The notes under the pieces: model-generated | Databases searched by the model: none | Told to the model about the DNA's origin: nothing | The model's input: the letters and a program-made list of their open reading frames with translations, nothing else | DNA from: Dipteris shenzhenensis | Taxonomy: Eukaryota; Polypodiophyta; Polypodiopsida; Gleicheniales | DNA length: 64,000 bases | Assembly (NCBI GenBank): GCA_047967505.1 | Contig: CM106540.1 | Strand: one strand, 5' to 3' | Shown here: positions 24,487-35,874 of the stretch, piece by piece | Position numbering within the stretch: the stretch's first letter is position 1 | How the letters are laid out: every line of letters begins with the position of its first letter | Position numbers and translations under genes: made by a program

Positions 24487-24919
24487 GCATGGCCTCAACC
24501 GCTGGAACTAAGCGAAAAGTAGGGGAAGAGCTAAGTAAGGGCGAGCGCAAGAGAGTGATGAGAAGCATGCTCGCAAGAGAGTGATGAGAAGCATTCGGGA
24601 TGCCTTTTTTACTAGGGTGTGCAACATAGAGGAGAGTGAGATGGAATCAACCCTATCTAGTTTAGAGGGAGTTAGCACTATGAAGAGGAGGATTCTTGAT
24701 GATGCTAAGACTAGTTCGCAATCTGAAGGTCATGATGACCTTGCGAGCCGGGTGCAATGGGAGACAGATACCATGCTTTGGGTTGATAGCTTTATTGGGA
24801 ATGCAGAGACCCGCTTCAACAAAGCATGCAATGTAGACCCTACTCTTGCACAAGAGTTTGATGTCTTCAAATTAACACAATGGACGGGTGTATGGGCCAA
24901 GCACAAGAGTAAGTCATAG
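24487..24919 (+). pseudogene. Unknown lysine/glutamate-rich protein, frame broken by a small tandem duplication
   Basis: An ATG at 24487 opens a frame starting MASTAGTKRKVGEELSKGER. A stretch containing GCAAGAGAGTGATGAGAAGCAT is present twice in tandem (about 24546-24596). It shifts the frame and introduces a stop. The coding text continues in the next frame to 24919 (112 residues, ending in a stop). The product is charged and probably helical. I recognise no domain. It lies just upstream of, and in the same direction as, the kinase-like and RING-like remnants, and may have been their neighbour in one unit. Confidence 0.4.
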
Positions 24920-24966
24920 TGGCTAAGAGCTGGGAAAAGAAGGCTACAGCAGCTTATGGGTGAGCT

Positions 24967-26050
24967 ATGTCCTTGGCTATAGGTGAAGAGCAGCCAGCCT
25001 CTATACCCTCTCAACCATTGAGAGGTGATGAGGTTCAAAGGGCACAACACGTGGCTAGTAACATAGACAGAGTGTTAATCTTGGCCTATGTCATAGAGAG
25101 GGAGATCCAAGTTGGCGAGAAAATTGGCTCAAGATCCTATGGCACAGTTTTTAAAGTGTGGTTGGTAGGAGTTGTAGGGTTGCCATATCACGTGTAATAT
25201 GCTAGAAAGAAGTACAAGGGAAATATTGGACGCGCACACGAGAAGCAAGGAGAGAACAACTCATGCGAATTTTACACCTAATCCTTGCACATGTGATCGC
25301 AACAACTTGAGAAGAGCCAGTGTGGACCATCATGCCATACTTTAATGGCGGTAGCTTGTTGCAGTTCCTTCAAATTATGCCAATGGACCAGGGCAAGTTC
25401 ACACGCTACTTCCACCATGTTCTAAGACGAGGAGCAGATCTGACGGCCACAGTAAGCAGGGAAGTCCAAGCTACATTGGAGAAGGAAGATAATGCTCGAA
25501 TCAATGTCTTTTGTGAGAATCTCTTCCATATCATCCATGCACTTGTGGATCGTTTGGGAAGGCTACACGTAGGAAGGTGGATGCACATGGACCTGCACCC
25601 AGGCAACATCTTATTGGATTTTGTTGTAAAGTCTAGATGCTGAGTAGGCATCATAGACAAGGGGATGGCCATGGACCTCTCAGAGAGTCAAAAGGCATTC
25701 AGCATCTATAGAAGCAGTCTTTGGAGGCAGATGCCGACTTTGCTAAGAGAGTTCGCAAGAAAGAGGAAGAGCATGGGTGAAAAAAGTGGCTTGCACTCGA
25801 GCTACAAGAAGTAGCCTTAAGAGGCAATTATACATGCCATGTAGATACCTATGCATTGGGATGGATCATTGTTGAGATGATTCAATTTTTTGAAGATGCT
25901 TGGGGTTATATTGAGAATGATCAAAAAATGCCTCCCTCTCATGTTATTAATGCCATTAAGTGTCATGCACATGAACAAATGATGCATCGCTTTGCCGATA
26001 AGAGAAAGCCACCTGCAGAGAATATATATCTTAAAGAGAGTAGAATGTGA
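24967..26050 (+). pseudogene. Protein-kinase-like pseudogene
   Basis: Kinase landmarks occur in order on the plus strand. A glycine-rich loop at about 25114-25160 reads IGSRSYGTVFKV. A hinge-like segment near 25320-25370 reads WTIMPYFNGGSLLQFL. A catalytic loop at 25584-25620 reads HMDLHPGNILLD, the HRD..N loop with HMD instead of HRD. A metal-binding-loop equivalent reads IIDKG where kinases have DFG, and a C-lobe piece at 25856-26050 reads GWIIVEMIQFF. The frame is broken at least at 25195, where the VAIK lysine region is lost, and at 25641. An extra stretch of about 45 residues sits between hinge and catalytic loop. Loss of DFG and several breaks mean no active kinase. The closest kinase family is unclear to me. 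Confidence 0.6.
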
Positions 26051-26488
26051 GAGAGGATAATGGAAGAGATGACTCTTGCCCTTAGGCTTGCAACATAAGC
26101 CACATTTTTTCCCTTGTAATATTTTTGGGATGCCATGTGTCTGTCAAACTATCGTGATAAACTTCTTGTTCAAAAACAAAATTATTGGGCTTGAAAGCAT
26201 TTATAATTCAAAAAGATGCCATTTATGTTGTGGATGTATGGCCATTTATATTATGGAAAGATTGCAACATTTGAAAGCATTTATTCAAGATTGCAGCATG
26301 TATATTTTGCATAGCATATGTAACATCTTCATCTTTCATCGAGCATATTGCATGTGACATTTGCATCTTGTGTCCTATCTCACACAAGATGAACTCACAA
26401 ATGTTGAATTTGATGCATGCAGACTTTGCATAGTGTTGCACTCTGAGCATTTATATGTACTACACTATTCGACCTACACTATCCAAAA

Positions 26489-27663
26489 ATGTCACAACAA
26501 GGAGAGGATACTCCTCCTCTGCACAGGGAAGAGGAAGTCTCCAGAAGAGCAGGCAAGCATCCATTGATGCAAGAGGAGGCTGAAGAGGAGGCTCGACGTG
26601 TTGAGCATCAACGATTACAGTTTGAGCGGCTATGTGTGCCAGAGACGGTTGCACATACATCCATGTATGCTCAGCTTGGAGCTCTGTATGTTTAATTATT
26701 CAATTTTTTTCTAAAGATATTGTCAATAAGTATAGATGACGAACTAGCAATCACAACACCATGGGCATCGGTTTTGCAGGCATGCAATGGAAAGAAGTAA
26801 ACAAGTTGGTCTCCAAAAAAGAGCTCTTGGCAATCTAACACTTAGAGGCCAATGAAGAGGCAGCCTTAGGCAGCTAGGCGAGGAGACATAGAAGAACAGA
26901 GGGAGATGGAAGCACCCCAACCCAAGCTTTGGACCAGCATGGGAGGTGGAAGATAGCCAATTGCCGAGACAAACGGATTTGGAAAAATGCCAGGCAAATC
27001 TACATTGAGGTATATGGAAAGGCCCCACACCATAATGAAGTGGCGATGTACTTTGCCAAATTCTTGTACGCGCACTTCATTAAGGTTATACAGGTGGACT
27101 TCTCCTCTTACAAGGACAAGCGTATGCGTGGTCATACAGAAGTGACGATCACCCAGTCACACATGTCCAGGGCATTGGAGGGTGCACATGGCCCATTGGA
27201 GCAACAAGTTGTGCAACTCCGTAAAGAAAACATGATCTGGTTCGAGCAGGTCCAACGCCTAGAAATTGAAAGACTGTGAACCGAGCCAGAGCTGCAGAAC
27301 AAGATTATTGCTCTGCGTGCCCAATTGAGCGTGGAGGACCTTAACACATGGTTGTGACAAGAGGCCCATGAAGCACGTGCAGCACGAATCAGAGATGCAA
27401 GCGTGGAGGCGTAGTTAGCTATTTGTCAGCATCCATCCTCACAACCATATGCCGTGCAACCCCTTCCCTCTGGAAGCCTAGAAAATTATTTGTACCTAAT
27501 ATGCCAGTGTTTGTTTGATAATTGTATTGGCTATTATTCTCTGCCTTGCAGCCATAAATTTCATCTTTATTATCTGGTAGATTACTTGCCAGCGAGATCA
27601 ATTTGTCCACTTTGTAAAGCCCAACTATTAATGGCATTGTACATGGTGTTGGGTTTAGGATAG
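26489..27663 (+). pseudogene. Coiled-coil plus RING-like pseudogene
   Basis: Open pieces on the plus strand. 26489-26695 is Glu/Arg-rich. A possible intron follows (GTTTAATT... to TTTTGCAG near 26780). 26929-27279 reads 'WKNARQIYIEVYGKAPHHNEVA...' and then a coiled coil. In the same frame, past stops at 27277-27279, about 27356 and about 27413, a C-terminal piece at 27454-27663 reads like a RING-H2 finger (CQCLFD...LPCSHKFHLYYL...CPLCK). The spacing C-H-x2-H...C-x2-C is right, but the first CX2C pair and the fifth metal ligand (Y where C is expected) are damaged. With three in-frame stops this is a dead gene. RING-type E3 ligases transfer ubiquitin, but no such role is possible here without a functional copy elsewhere. 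Confidence 0.5.
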
Positions 27664-27841
27664 TTGTATCCATGACCATGACATTGAATGAAGTTATACA
27701 TTCTCTTTATGATGGAAATATATGTATACATTCTCTATAATGGAAATACATGACTTTGTTTTAAGTTCATTAAAGTTCTATGATGGTGTACTATATGATC
27801 TAGTGGAATTCATTTATACATATGCTTAGAAGGATTAGGAT

Positions 27842-28562
27842 GGATGCAAATGAATATGGCCATTGGATTATATTTGTTTAACTTGTTAAGTGCTAATTGA
27901 CCATAGCCTTCCTTAAATTCTTTATTATGAAATAATCTATTGACACTATTCCTTAGTTAAACAAGCAACTGTTTCAATAGGGGAAGAACTAATTGATCAT
28001 AAATTTCTCCAAATGGACCATTATGAAATATTATATTCACACATTAACAATGCAAAATGATTATGAACATTGGATGCTTAAATGATTAGACATTGGTAAC
28101 ATTATTTTTTAATTACTTTAGGATTTGATGTGATGGATTTAGGGATTGCATAGTGTTTTAAAATTCCAATTGATGCATGGGTTTAGGTTTTAAGTATTAG
28201 GGTGAATGCATGGGATTAGGTTTTGAGTATTAGGATAGATGCATGGGTTTAGGTTTTAAGTATTAGGATGGATGCATGGGTTTAGGTTTTAAGTATTAGG
28301 ATGCATGCAAATGAATGTAGCCATTGGATTATATTTATTGAACATGTTAAGTGTTAATTGACCATAGCCTTTCTTAAATTCTTTATTATGAAATAATCTA
28401 TTGACACTATTCCTTAGTTAAACAAGCAACTGTTTCAATCGAGGAAGAATTAATTGATCATAACTTTCCCCAAAGGACCATTATGAAATATTATATTCAT
28501 ACATTCAAAATGCAAATTGATTATGAACATTGGATGCTTAAATAATTAGACATTGGTAACAT
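27842..28562. repeat. Diverged direct duplication of about 260 bp
   Basis: 27842-28103 and about 28301-28562 share a long stretch. It runs from GATGCAAATGAAT.T.GCCATTGGATTATATTT through ACTATTCCTTAGTTAAACAAGCAACTGTTTCAAT to CATTGGATGCTTAAAT.ATTAGACATTGGTAACATT. A third, shorter piece of the end recurs at 28644-28680. The 33-bp tandem array lies between the copies. Confidence 0.85.
28173..28304. repeat. Four 33-bp tandem repeats
   Basis: Units starting ATGCATGGG at 28173, 28206, 28239 and 28272 carry TTTAGGTTTTAAGTATTAGGATG with few differences. The TTTAGGTTT core resembles plant telomeric repeat spacing (TTTAGGG) only loosely and is not a telomeric tract. Confidence 0.85.
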
Positions 28563-30536
28563 TCTTTTTTAAGACAGTTAGGATTTAATGTGATGGATGC
28601 ATGTGACTTTAGGTTTGCATGTGATAGATTTAGGGATTGCATAGTGCAAAATGATTATGAACATTGGATGCTTAAATCATTTGATTCCATACAATGATTA
28701 TGGCCTATGGTGCCAACAATCCAAGAATTCCACTAGATCATATAGTTGAAGTTTCTTTTTTCTTTGAAAAATAAAATTTAAGTTTCATGAGCAAGAACAC
28801 AAAGTACAGAATTGCTAGGATAGCCATCCAATAGGAGAGAAAGAGATCCACTTAGAAATCAAGCATGAAAAAACAGAGAGGATCGAGCATCGACTAGTTA
28901 GCTGCTGTTGCAAATGCCCTCGCAAGAACAAAGAGCAAGTAATTGGCAGAAGGCACGATTTTATAAGTAGTGACAGCAGCTGTACTTAATATTTTTGAGG
29001 AATTTGTATTGTGAAGCACTTTGCCTTTTATCTAAGCAATAAGGGACTTCTACAAAGTTTCAGCACATATGTTGGAGATGGGTTCACATGTATAAGTTGT
29101 GCTAGAATGATACGCTTGACCATGGACGTTAAACACAGAGATGCCAACGTCTAGCCTAGAATGAGAATAACCAAAAGAAGCAAGAGTTGAAGATCGAACC
29201 AAATCACTTCATTTTCATTAGGCTGGTGGCAAGCCTATTTGGATTTCTCTCTACATCGTAGAGTCTCCAGCATCTCAAGATGGGGGCGTGCAAGGTACTG
29301 CGAGTGCATGTATCTTCTGCCAAGGTGAATTTCAGAGATGATGGATCAAGTGAGATATCTCGTGAAGGAAACTTGGAAGTTCCATTTTGATGGATTGTCA
29401 TCCACCACGATTGGTGCTTTTAGAGAGGTTTGTAAGCTTTTTAGGCATGGCTTCTCTAGGTTTTGACCTTTGGGTGCTTCTTGCTGCCTTTTGTCCCAGC
29501 AGGTTTGCCGATTGGGGGTGGGATTAATTAGAGCACTTTAGATTTGTAATTTTGACCTTTGGGTGCTTCTTGCTTCCTTTTGTCCCAGCGGGTTTGCCGA
29601 TTGGGGGTGGGATTAATTAGAGCACTTCAGATTTGTAAGCTTGTGCATTTGTGGATCGCTCCTTGGCAACGATTTTCTCTACAAACACTCGCACCTGTAG
29701 ATGGGAAACCCACACCCAGTTTCCTTGACAGTGTTCTAGACGAAAAAGCAGATGTCAAAAAAGCTCCAATTCGTTCTCACAATACCAATTCCCTATGTGT
29801 TTTTAGTGGCTATTGGAGCAATCATCAAGCTCAAACTATGGGAATTTGGAAGAGCGTAAAAGCTGACGAGGGGAGAGGATACTTGGGAGCAGCCCTGAAA
29901 TTTGAAGCCTTCAACGGGCTTCAAAACCCTATAGACATTCGGCCAACGAAAAAATTCATGTTGCAAATGAAGGCCAACAATTGAACAAGGTTTCAGATTT
30001 TTGCATATAAATATATGTATTTACGCCTATTTTCTTACTTTTGAAGGCCTGGGCACCCATGGGCAATTAAAAGCGAAGCGTTACAAGTTTCTTTTCTTCT
30101 CAGTGGGAGGTTAACTAGAGTGCTTGTCCAGCTGGGCTCTTGATGAATACTTCTCTCTTTTGCTATCTTGTTGAGGTTCACATGAGTCACGTTGTCAGAA
30201 ATGATGCAGAAGATTGATGTTCAATTGCATGCAACCTTTTTTAGAGATGTTGTTCATGTCGACAGTAAAACGTAGTTTTTCTTTTCGGAGAAAGACAAAT
30301 TCCTATTCTTTGCATTGTAAGCAAATCTATTGTCATTCCACTTCGAGCGAACGACGAGGAGATGTATTTCAGAAATGTATAAATAATAAATCTAAACGAA
30401 ATTGAGCCAGAAGCATGCAAGTGTGACAGGAAAAATCCAAACCCAAAGCTGCATTGCATGTACGACAAAAGTTCCAAGACCATTTGCAACTTCATTGGTT
30501 CCCTTTTTTCGAAGGCACAAATGTTTATTTTTTGGG
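28563..30536. other. Intergenic DNA with an unexplained open frame
   Basis: Mostly AT-rich. The frame 29559-29984 (plus) encodes 141 residues. Its first third covers the second copy of the 89-bp duplication, so only the later part (about 29690 on) could be real protein. It contains no domain I recognise. No RNA gene was found. Confidence 0.4.
29461..29638. repeat. 89-bp tandem duplication
   Basis: 29461-29549 and 29550-29638 differ at only a few positions (for example CTGCC/CTTCC, CAGCAGG/CAGCGGG, TTTAG/TTCAG). The duplication is recent compared with the surrounding repeats. Confidence 0.93.
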
Positions 30537-31824
30537 TCAAATTATGTTCCTACGCTTTAGGAAATAGTACTTCCGCGCTCTGGCCGGATGGCCCTCGAGC
30601 GTGTTGTAACCTAATGGACCTACTGTGTTGTGGCTCCTTATGTAGTACTGCTCTAAAGTTCGTGCTTTGTCTACGGTGTCTGTTGTTTCCAAAACTTTGA
30701 TTTCGAAATTTTCTTCAAAGGGCTTGTAACGTTGCAAGTCCTCTTTCATTTTCGCCGGTGGTTTTTTATTGTGCTGTTTGATCCTCTGCGGCAGGTCCGT
30801 CGTGCTCCCTATGTACTTTCTGTTGTTGGGCTTGCACGTGATGCAGTAGACGATGAGGCTCGCGCGATTCCCTTGCGCGGGCGCTTCAGTGGAGGCTCCT
30901 CCTTCATCTCGAGGCTCGCGTCTTTCAATGTCGTACCTGCGTAAACATTGACAATTACGTTAGTCATCGAGGTTTTCGGTCTTTTTTTTTCATTTGACGT
31001 CCATGATAGAATGCATTTATTTACTTGCCCTGGTTTTTCTCTGTTGCCGTGAAAGGATCGTTTCCAATACCGAAACGCTCCTCGTATAAGTCCCTGTCGA
31101 AAATATACGTTAGCTTCTCCATTGTCGTCACCGGGTGCGTCGCGTCGTGCGTCCCTCCAAATTGTTCCATGAATTGTTCGAGTATAGCCGTTGCTTGATC
31201 GCGCGTCGTGTCCCTCAGCAACTCCAAGGATACGTTGTACCCGTAATGCAGCAGCTCGCATGTATACGCTGTGATCCCTTTCGTCTTCGTGTCTAGTAGC
31301 TTCTGCCCCTCCAAACTTTCCATCATCCTATCGGTCTCATCGAACTCAATGTCAAGCTCGACAAGGATCTCTTTGAGGAGTCCTGCAGGAGAAGTGCAAT
31401 CGATGATGAGTTTTGTTGTTCTTGCAACTCGTTAATTCTTTTTCTCAATTGTTGTGTTTTTTTTAAATTTTCGGAAGCATTACGCACCATTTGCGAATCT
31501 CAAGCCTCCCGGCTCTCTTTTAGCTGGCAAACGCCTATTGCAGTTGTCAATGAAGTCGCGTAGTTCTGCATACGTGTTGAAGCCGTTGATGTAAGCTCCC
31601 GGACGTTCTCCTGCATTGTTTGCTAGCCGGAATTGCTTTGTGGTTAGGAAGAACCTCCTCTTTGCTGGTGGAGGTTTTGTTGCCTTCGCGTTGCTTTTGT
31701 ATAGCGCAAATAGCTGCTTGCAGGCATGACTTATTACACCGTCTTTTCAAACGAGCCGTCTTTTTAAATCTTCAAGAAAAAAAGATTCTTTCACGCTGGT
31801 GGAATTTACCTTGTCTGCGTCCAT
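30537..31824 (-). CDS. Four-exon gene with a C-terminal GIY-YIG nuclease domain
   Basis: Read on the minus strand, four exons join through GT-AG introns with matching phases: 31824-31810 (MDADK), 31713-31488, 31382-31025 and 30936-30537. Together they are 999 nt, about 332 residues. The first acceptor may instead be three bases earlier (31716). The last exon carries the fold: 'LIVYCITCKPNNRKYIGST' (around residues 227-245, the GIY...YIG strands with both tyrosines), an R..H helix (PQRIKQH), the glutamate helix 'ARTLEQYYI' and a closing 'GYNT', as in GIY-YIG endonucleases. The part before it (about 200 residues) is unknown to me. GIY-YIG enzymes cut DNA in homing introns, repair and Penelope-like retroelements. 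Here the ATG lies 151 bp after the helicase stop, same strand, suggesting a second Helitron gene or a captured gene. Key residues look intact. Confidence 0.72.
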
Positions 31825-31975
31825 GTCTTATGCTGCAATGTCCCGAGCTTTATGATTCTCTGCACCTGTTCTTGACAACAGACAAGATATTAAAACCATT
31901 TTCCTTGCACGCATGTTTGACGCAACATATTCATGACTTGCCTCTGCCTTTTTCAATCTCTGGTAGTGAATACCT

Positions 31976-34284
31976 TTATGCGCGTGGTTGTGTTGTCGGC
32001 TGTGAGAACTCTCGTGGAATTGGTCTAAATATGTCTGGATGTGGGCAATGTAGTATGTGCAGCCTCGTTCTCTCAGTCACTCTGGACAACATCACGTATG
32101 CCAGGCCAGGGGCAAACACTCCTCGGAATATGAGCAGCGCTTTGTTGGATATGGTTGCGCCTTGGGATTTGTGTCCCGTGATAGCGTATGCTAGGGTCAG
32201 TGGAAATGTGGACTTGTGGAACCATTTTCCATTTATTGCCTTTCGCTGATGCTTCGAGCGTCGTAATGTGAGCACGGCCGCTGTTGTGTCCACGACGACA
32301 GTGATACCGTTGATTTCCCCCCTGCTAGTTGCATTGATGCTCTTGATTTTGCACATTGCTCCATTTGCGGCACCTATTGCGAGGTCGATGTTTTCCGTTA
32401 TCATTGCCTTCGCCCCCACGCAAATTTTTCCTATCTCGTTGAAGCTTTTGTCCTCCAACCATTCTTTGAGAGCTGGTTCGCTCGCGGCGTTACTGTGTAT
32501 TTGAACATGCACAATCGTCTCGGGAGTGTTGAATTTCTCCACAAGCTCATCGTTGAAGGTAGCGACATCGACTCTGTGTGTGCAAATGATGGTTGTTTCG
32601 GCATCGATGAAGTGGCATGCACCTTCCTTGTCGACAATGCACTGTCCCAAACAGTCGGAAATCTCGTCAGTTGTGGGCATCCTGAGTCTTATGGTATGCA
32701 AGAATGCCAAGAACGGCATGTCTCGTGCATGTCGCACCGAGAATTGCATGTGGTACATTTTCGCTGCAGGCCAGTGCGCGGAGGACGTGATGTGGCACGG
32801 CTCGCAGAGATCCTCGCGGTGTTTGCAGACTGGCGGTAATTGTGCCAGGTCTCCAAAAATTATCAGCATTTTGTGTCTGAATGGCTCATGCAATGTGCCA
32901 TTCGTGACATTGACGATTTGTCTTACCACGAGATCGAAAGTCATCCTTGTTAGCATGGACATCTCGTCAATGATGATCGCGTTGGCTTCCTTGATTGCGA
33001 GGTGTCGTTCATCCGTCTCATGGATGTTCAGTGGGTATTGACTGCTGCGCACAGGGATCTTGAATTGGTAGTGTACAGTGGTTGCAATCCCGCTCAGCCG
33101 CGTCGCAGCCGCCCCTGTTGATGCACAGAGTATTGCCGTTTTGTTTTGCGCTACCAGATGCGAAACATAGTATCGTATCAAGAAGCTTTTGCCGCTACCT
33201 GGTGTTCCACAGACAACGTGTAGCCCCAAGCTTGTTGAAGCCAAGCTTTCGAAGACTCTTTGTTGTTCTACTGTCAATGCGGCATTGGCGACGGTGCGAA
33301 ACTCGGCCATTTTTTGCAACATCCTCGTGCGTGTTGGCCCTTCGACGGTTTGCTGGTCGATGTTAGGCGCTTCCATCGGGCAGTCTCGGATGATCGCAAC
33401 CTTTTGCAATATCATATTGATCAACTGGTCCGTGTGGTCAGTCGCTAGCAAGTTCCTTTGCGTGTATTCGGTCACATACATCTCGAGGTCCTCGTTGCTC
33501 AATATGAGGCCGCGCATTTGGCATTCGACAAAGTAGGATCCAGCTGTGTTGGCAGGTGATATGAGCTCCGTTTCATTCCTGAAGCTGAGTTTTCGCAAGA
33601 GCACGTTGTAAAAGTACCCCTCTGGTTGATGTCCAGGGTGGTAGTCAGTGAATCTGACTACTCGCTCACATTTTGCGATCCTGTTGCCGAAGAGGTCAAG
33701 ACCGACCGTTCCACGTTGCGTTTCCTTGGGCTTTCGTATCACATATTGCCTATGGTAATCGTAGAACGTGCTCTCCTCGATGACGCTCGGTCTCCCGCAG
33801 TATATGTCGATCGGGTGCAGGGTGACGTTGTTGTTTCGCGAGACGATGCGTTGTCTTAGAGATGGTGGCGAGGAGTCGACATAGTGAACGGTCTCGCTCC
33901 TTGTGATTATTGGTATCTGCATGCAGTTTAGCGCGGCCTCTATTGGAGAGGTTGGTTTTGATAGGAGGCTCGCGGCGATGAGTTTCAGCTTTACTTCGTC
34001 GAGATGTTGCAATCCCAAACGTGAGACGTCTTCTGAACGGATGTTCAGTTTGCCCATTGGTTCAGATTTCATCGCGTACTTGAGGAGGTAGTGAGAGATT
34101 GAAGAGTTTGTCACCCGCTGTATGTTCATGTGCGCACCCCACAACAGTAACACGGAAGGGTGGTAGGGGACGACGTTTCGGTGCGCATGTCCCGGCCGGT
34201 AATACAACCAACGTTGTGTCAGAGGGTCGAGGATGGGTTCATATTCTGGCTGTGTTGCGAAAGGGAAGCCGTGCTTGCAACTGT
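31976..34284 (-). CDS. Helitron Rep C-terminal part and PIF1-type DNA helicase
   Basis: An open frame runs from about 34284 to the stop at 31976. The 743-residue part from 34207 is uninterrupted. Just upstream the frame reads CKHGFPF...PILDPLTQRW, so the true protein begins before 34207. Residues 31-50 of the 743 contain 'SISHYLLKYAMKSEP', the Rep motif with two tyrosines (Y40, Y44) used for strand cleavage. Helicase motifs follow in order: Walker A GTPGSGKS (334-341), motif Ia ASTGAAATRLSG, Walker B IIIDEMSML (411-419), GDLAQLPP (452-459), 'LAYAITGHKSQGAT' and 'YVMLSRVTER' (704-713). This is a complete SF1B PIF1-family helicase, 5'-3' by family. It unwinds DNA during rolling-circle transposition. 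The N-terminal Rep half is on 35874-34219 in another frame, so this copy cannot make the full protein without a frameshift. Confidence 0.88.
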
Positions 34285-35874
34285 GACATGGGCGTGTAGG
34301 GAGCCCCTGTTTTGTATCTCATAACGAACGACATGGTGTTGTATTCGGCCAAGCAGACCGTCGGATGAAAGCAAATGCTTGCGCATGAACATGTGGAAGC
34401 GTGCGTGGAAAAGTGCCACGCATTCAACAGGACAGTCCTTCCAAGTGAATTGCGCATTATAATGCGTTGCGATGCTCTCGATCACATTAATTTCTTGCCA
34501 CCGTGTATCGGTGACCTCGTCTGCAGTGAATGTCAGAAAGAAATCTGGGAGGCCCCAAGCATCGACCATCGTTATGAGGTCCTTCAGTTGCCGTCGATGC
34601 CACGATGGGGACCCCGGCATTGTTGATGGCATGCTGTAGCGAAGCACGTGTCTCATTGCGTCTTCATCGGTCGTGGCAGGGTTGGCTTTCCTATATTGGT
34701 CGATGTCTCGTTGCAAGCATGTAGAGTTGCTTGAATTGGCAATCATCACTGCCTGTTTTAACTGGAACATGATCAACAGGTACGGCTTGTAGAGCGTGTA
34801 GATAGAGAATAAGGTGCATATTCTCATTTTCACATAGTTGCTGAACTGTATGCAGCCATCATAGTAGCCCCGTCCGAAAGGGAACAGGAATGGGAACACT
34901 GCTGACTCCATGGTTATGTCAACGCACGCACTGCCAGCTGCTGGTACTCCGTCGACGTGGAATAAAGCGACCCTCTCTGAAAGCATTTCTGTACCCCGTA
35001 GCTGTATGGAGGCAAACTCATGCTTGTCCCTTGCATCAAAGGCGCGACGGTTCGCGGGGTCCACCATGTTTTGCAAAAGCAGGAGCTCAGGCTGAGATTC
35101 CGCTATTGACATTAACTCGAAGGGAGGTGTCTCATCGTGTAGTTCCAAGATACCTGCAATGGTTTGAGGACTCAAGATGCACATACCCATCTTGATGTCC
35201 GCACGCTCTGCTAAAGAATTGTACTTGCGCAATATTGGATTGTTCTCGATGTTGTATGCGAGCACACCTGACAGCTCGTTCGTCACGATTTCTTGAGCCG
35301 AGCTTAGTGGGACGTTTCGCCAAGATATCAGAGGATTGTCTAGAAGTGACCTTCGATCGAGTGTGCCACGAGCAATCGCATTTGCAGTCGTGGTAACTGA
35401 AATGGATACATCTATGATGCTTAGCAGTTGCGTGTGGAGGTGGTTTGTTTTAAGCAACTGCCGAGAGTACTGTGGCATCAACCGCACAATGTATCTGCTC
35501 CGCTGGGCATCTCGTGTGCAGCTTTGGCATTTCCAGTAAGTCACTTGCATGCCCATATTCTCGCAGGCATCCAAAAGTATCATGTTTCCGAGTGCGGCGG
35601 TGTGGCTTGAGATCCCTATGCCTTGCGAAGAAACGATCCTTTGGTTTGCAGACACTAGCGTGGTTATGCCACAGACACCGCAGATTTGAAGGCTAGAGAA
35701 AATAGCTGCGCAATTACTAACCCATTGCTTGTATCTATCTGCGATGGTCAACCACGATGACGTAGCTGGCCTCAAGGACATCTTTCTTGATGTTATATCA
35801 ACTTGAATAGCTCGATCTCTGGCTGCTCTGAGCGTTGACGAATGGTCATGTTCGAAGGAGTTTCCGGTGGTCAT
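34219..35874 (-). pseudogene. Helitron Rep N-terminal part with HUH motif, frame broken
   Basis: An open frame of 551 residues. The N-terminal half has two CX2C pairs (ICGVCG, KCQSC) that could bind zinc. Later come conserved Helitron text 'ESAVFPFLFPFGRGYYDG', 'MPGSPSWHRRQLKDLI', 'GLPDFFLTFTADE' and 'RYEIQNRGSLHAHV', where H527 and H529 are the metal-binding HUH histidines. After HAHV (about 34287) the frame runs into a stop at 34219. The next conserved block (CKHGFPF, then the tyrosine motif) is in the +1 frame, and the segment of several dozen residues that I expect between HUH and that block is absent. So a small deletion with frameshift has disabled this Rep. The ATG at 35874 may not be the true start; spliced exons upstream fit in phase. 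Confidence 0.85.

Noticed and set aside
28173-28304. TTTAGG-containing repeats as interstitial telomere sequence
   Set aside because: The unit is 33 bp with only one TTTAGG each. It is not a run of TTTAGGG.
30809-31261. 150-residue minus-strand open frame overlapping the GIY-YIG gene
   Set aside because: It is the wrong frame across an exon, an intron and the next exon. The spliced reading has the recognisable fold.
32526-33041. 171-residue plus-strand open frame and its neighbours opposite the helicase
   Set aside because: Antisense shadow of the PIF1 helicase coding sequence.
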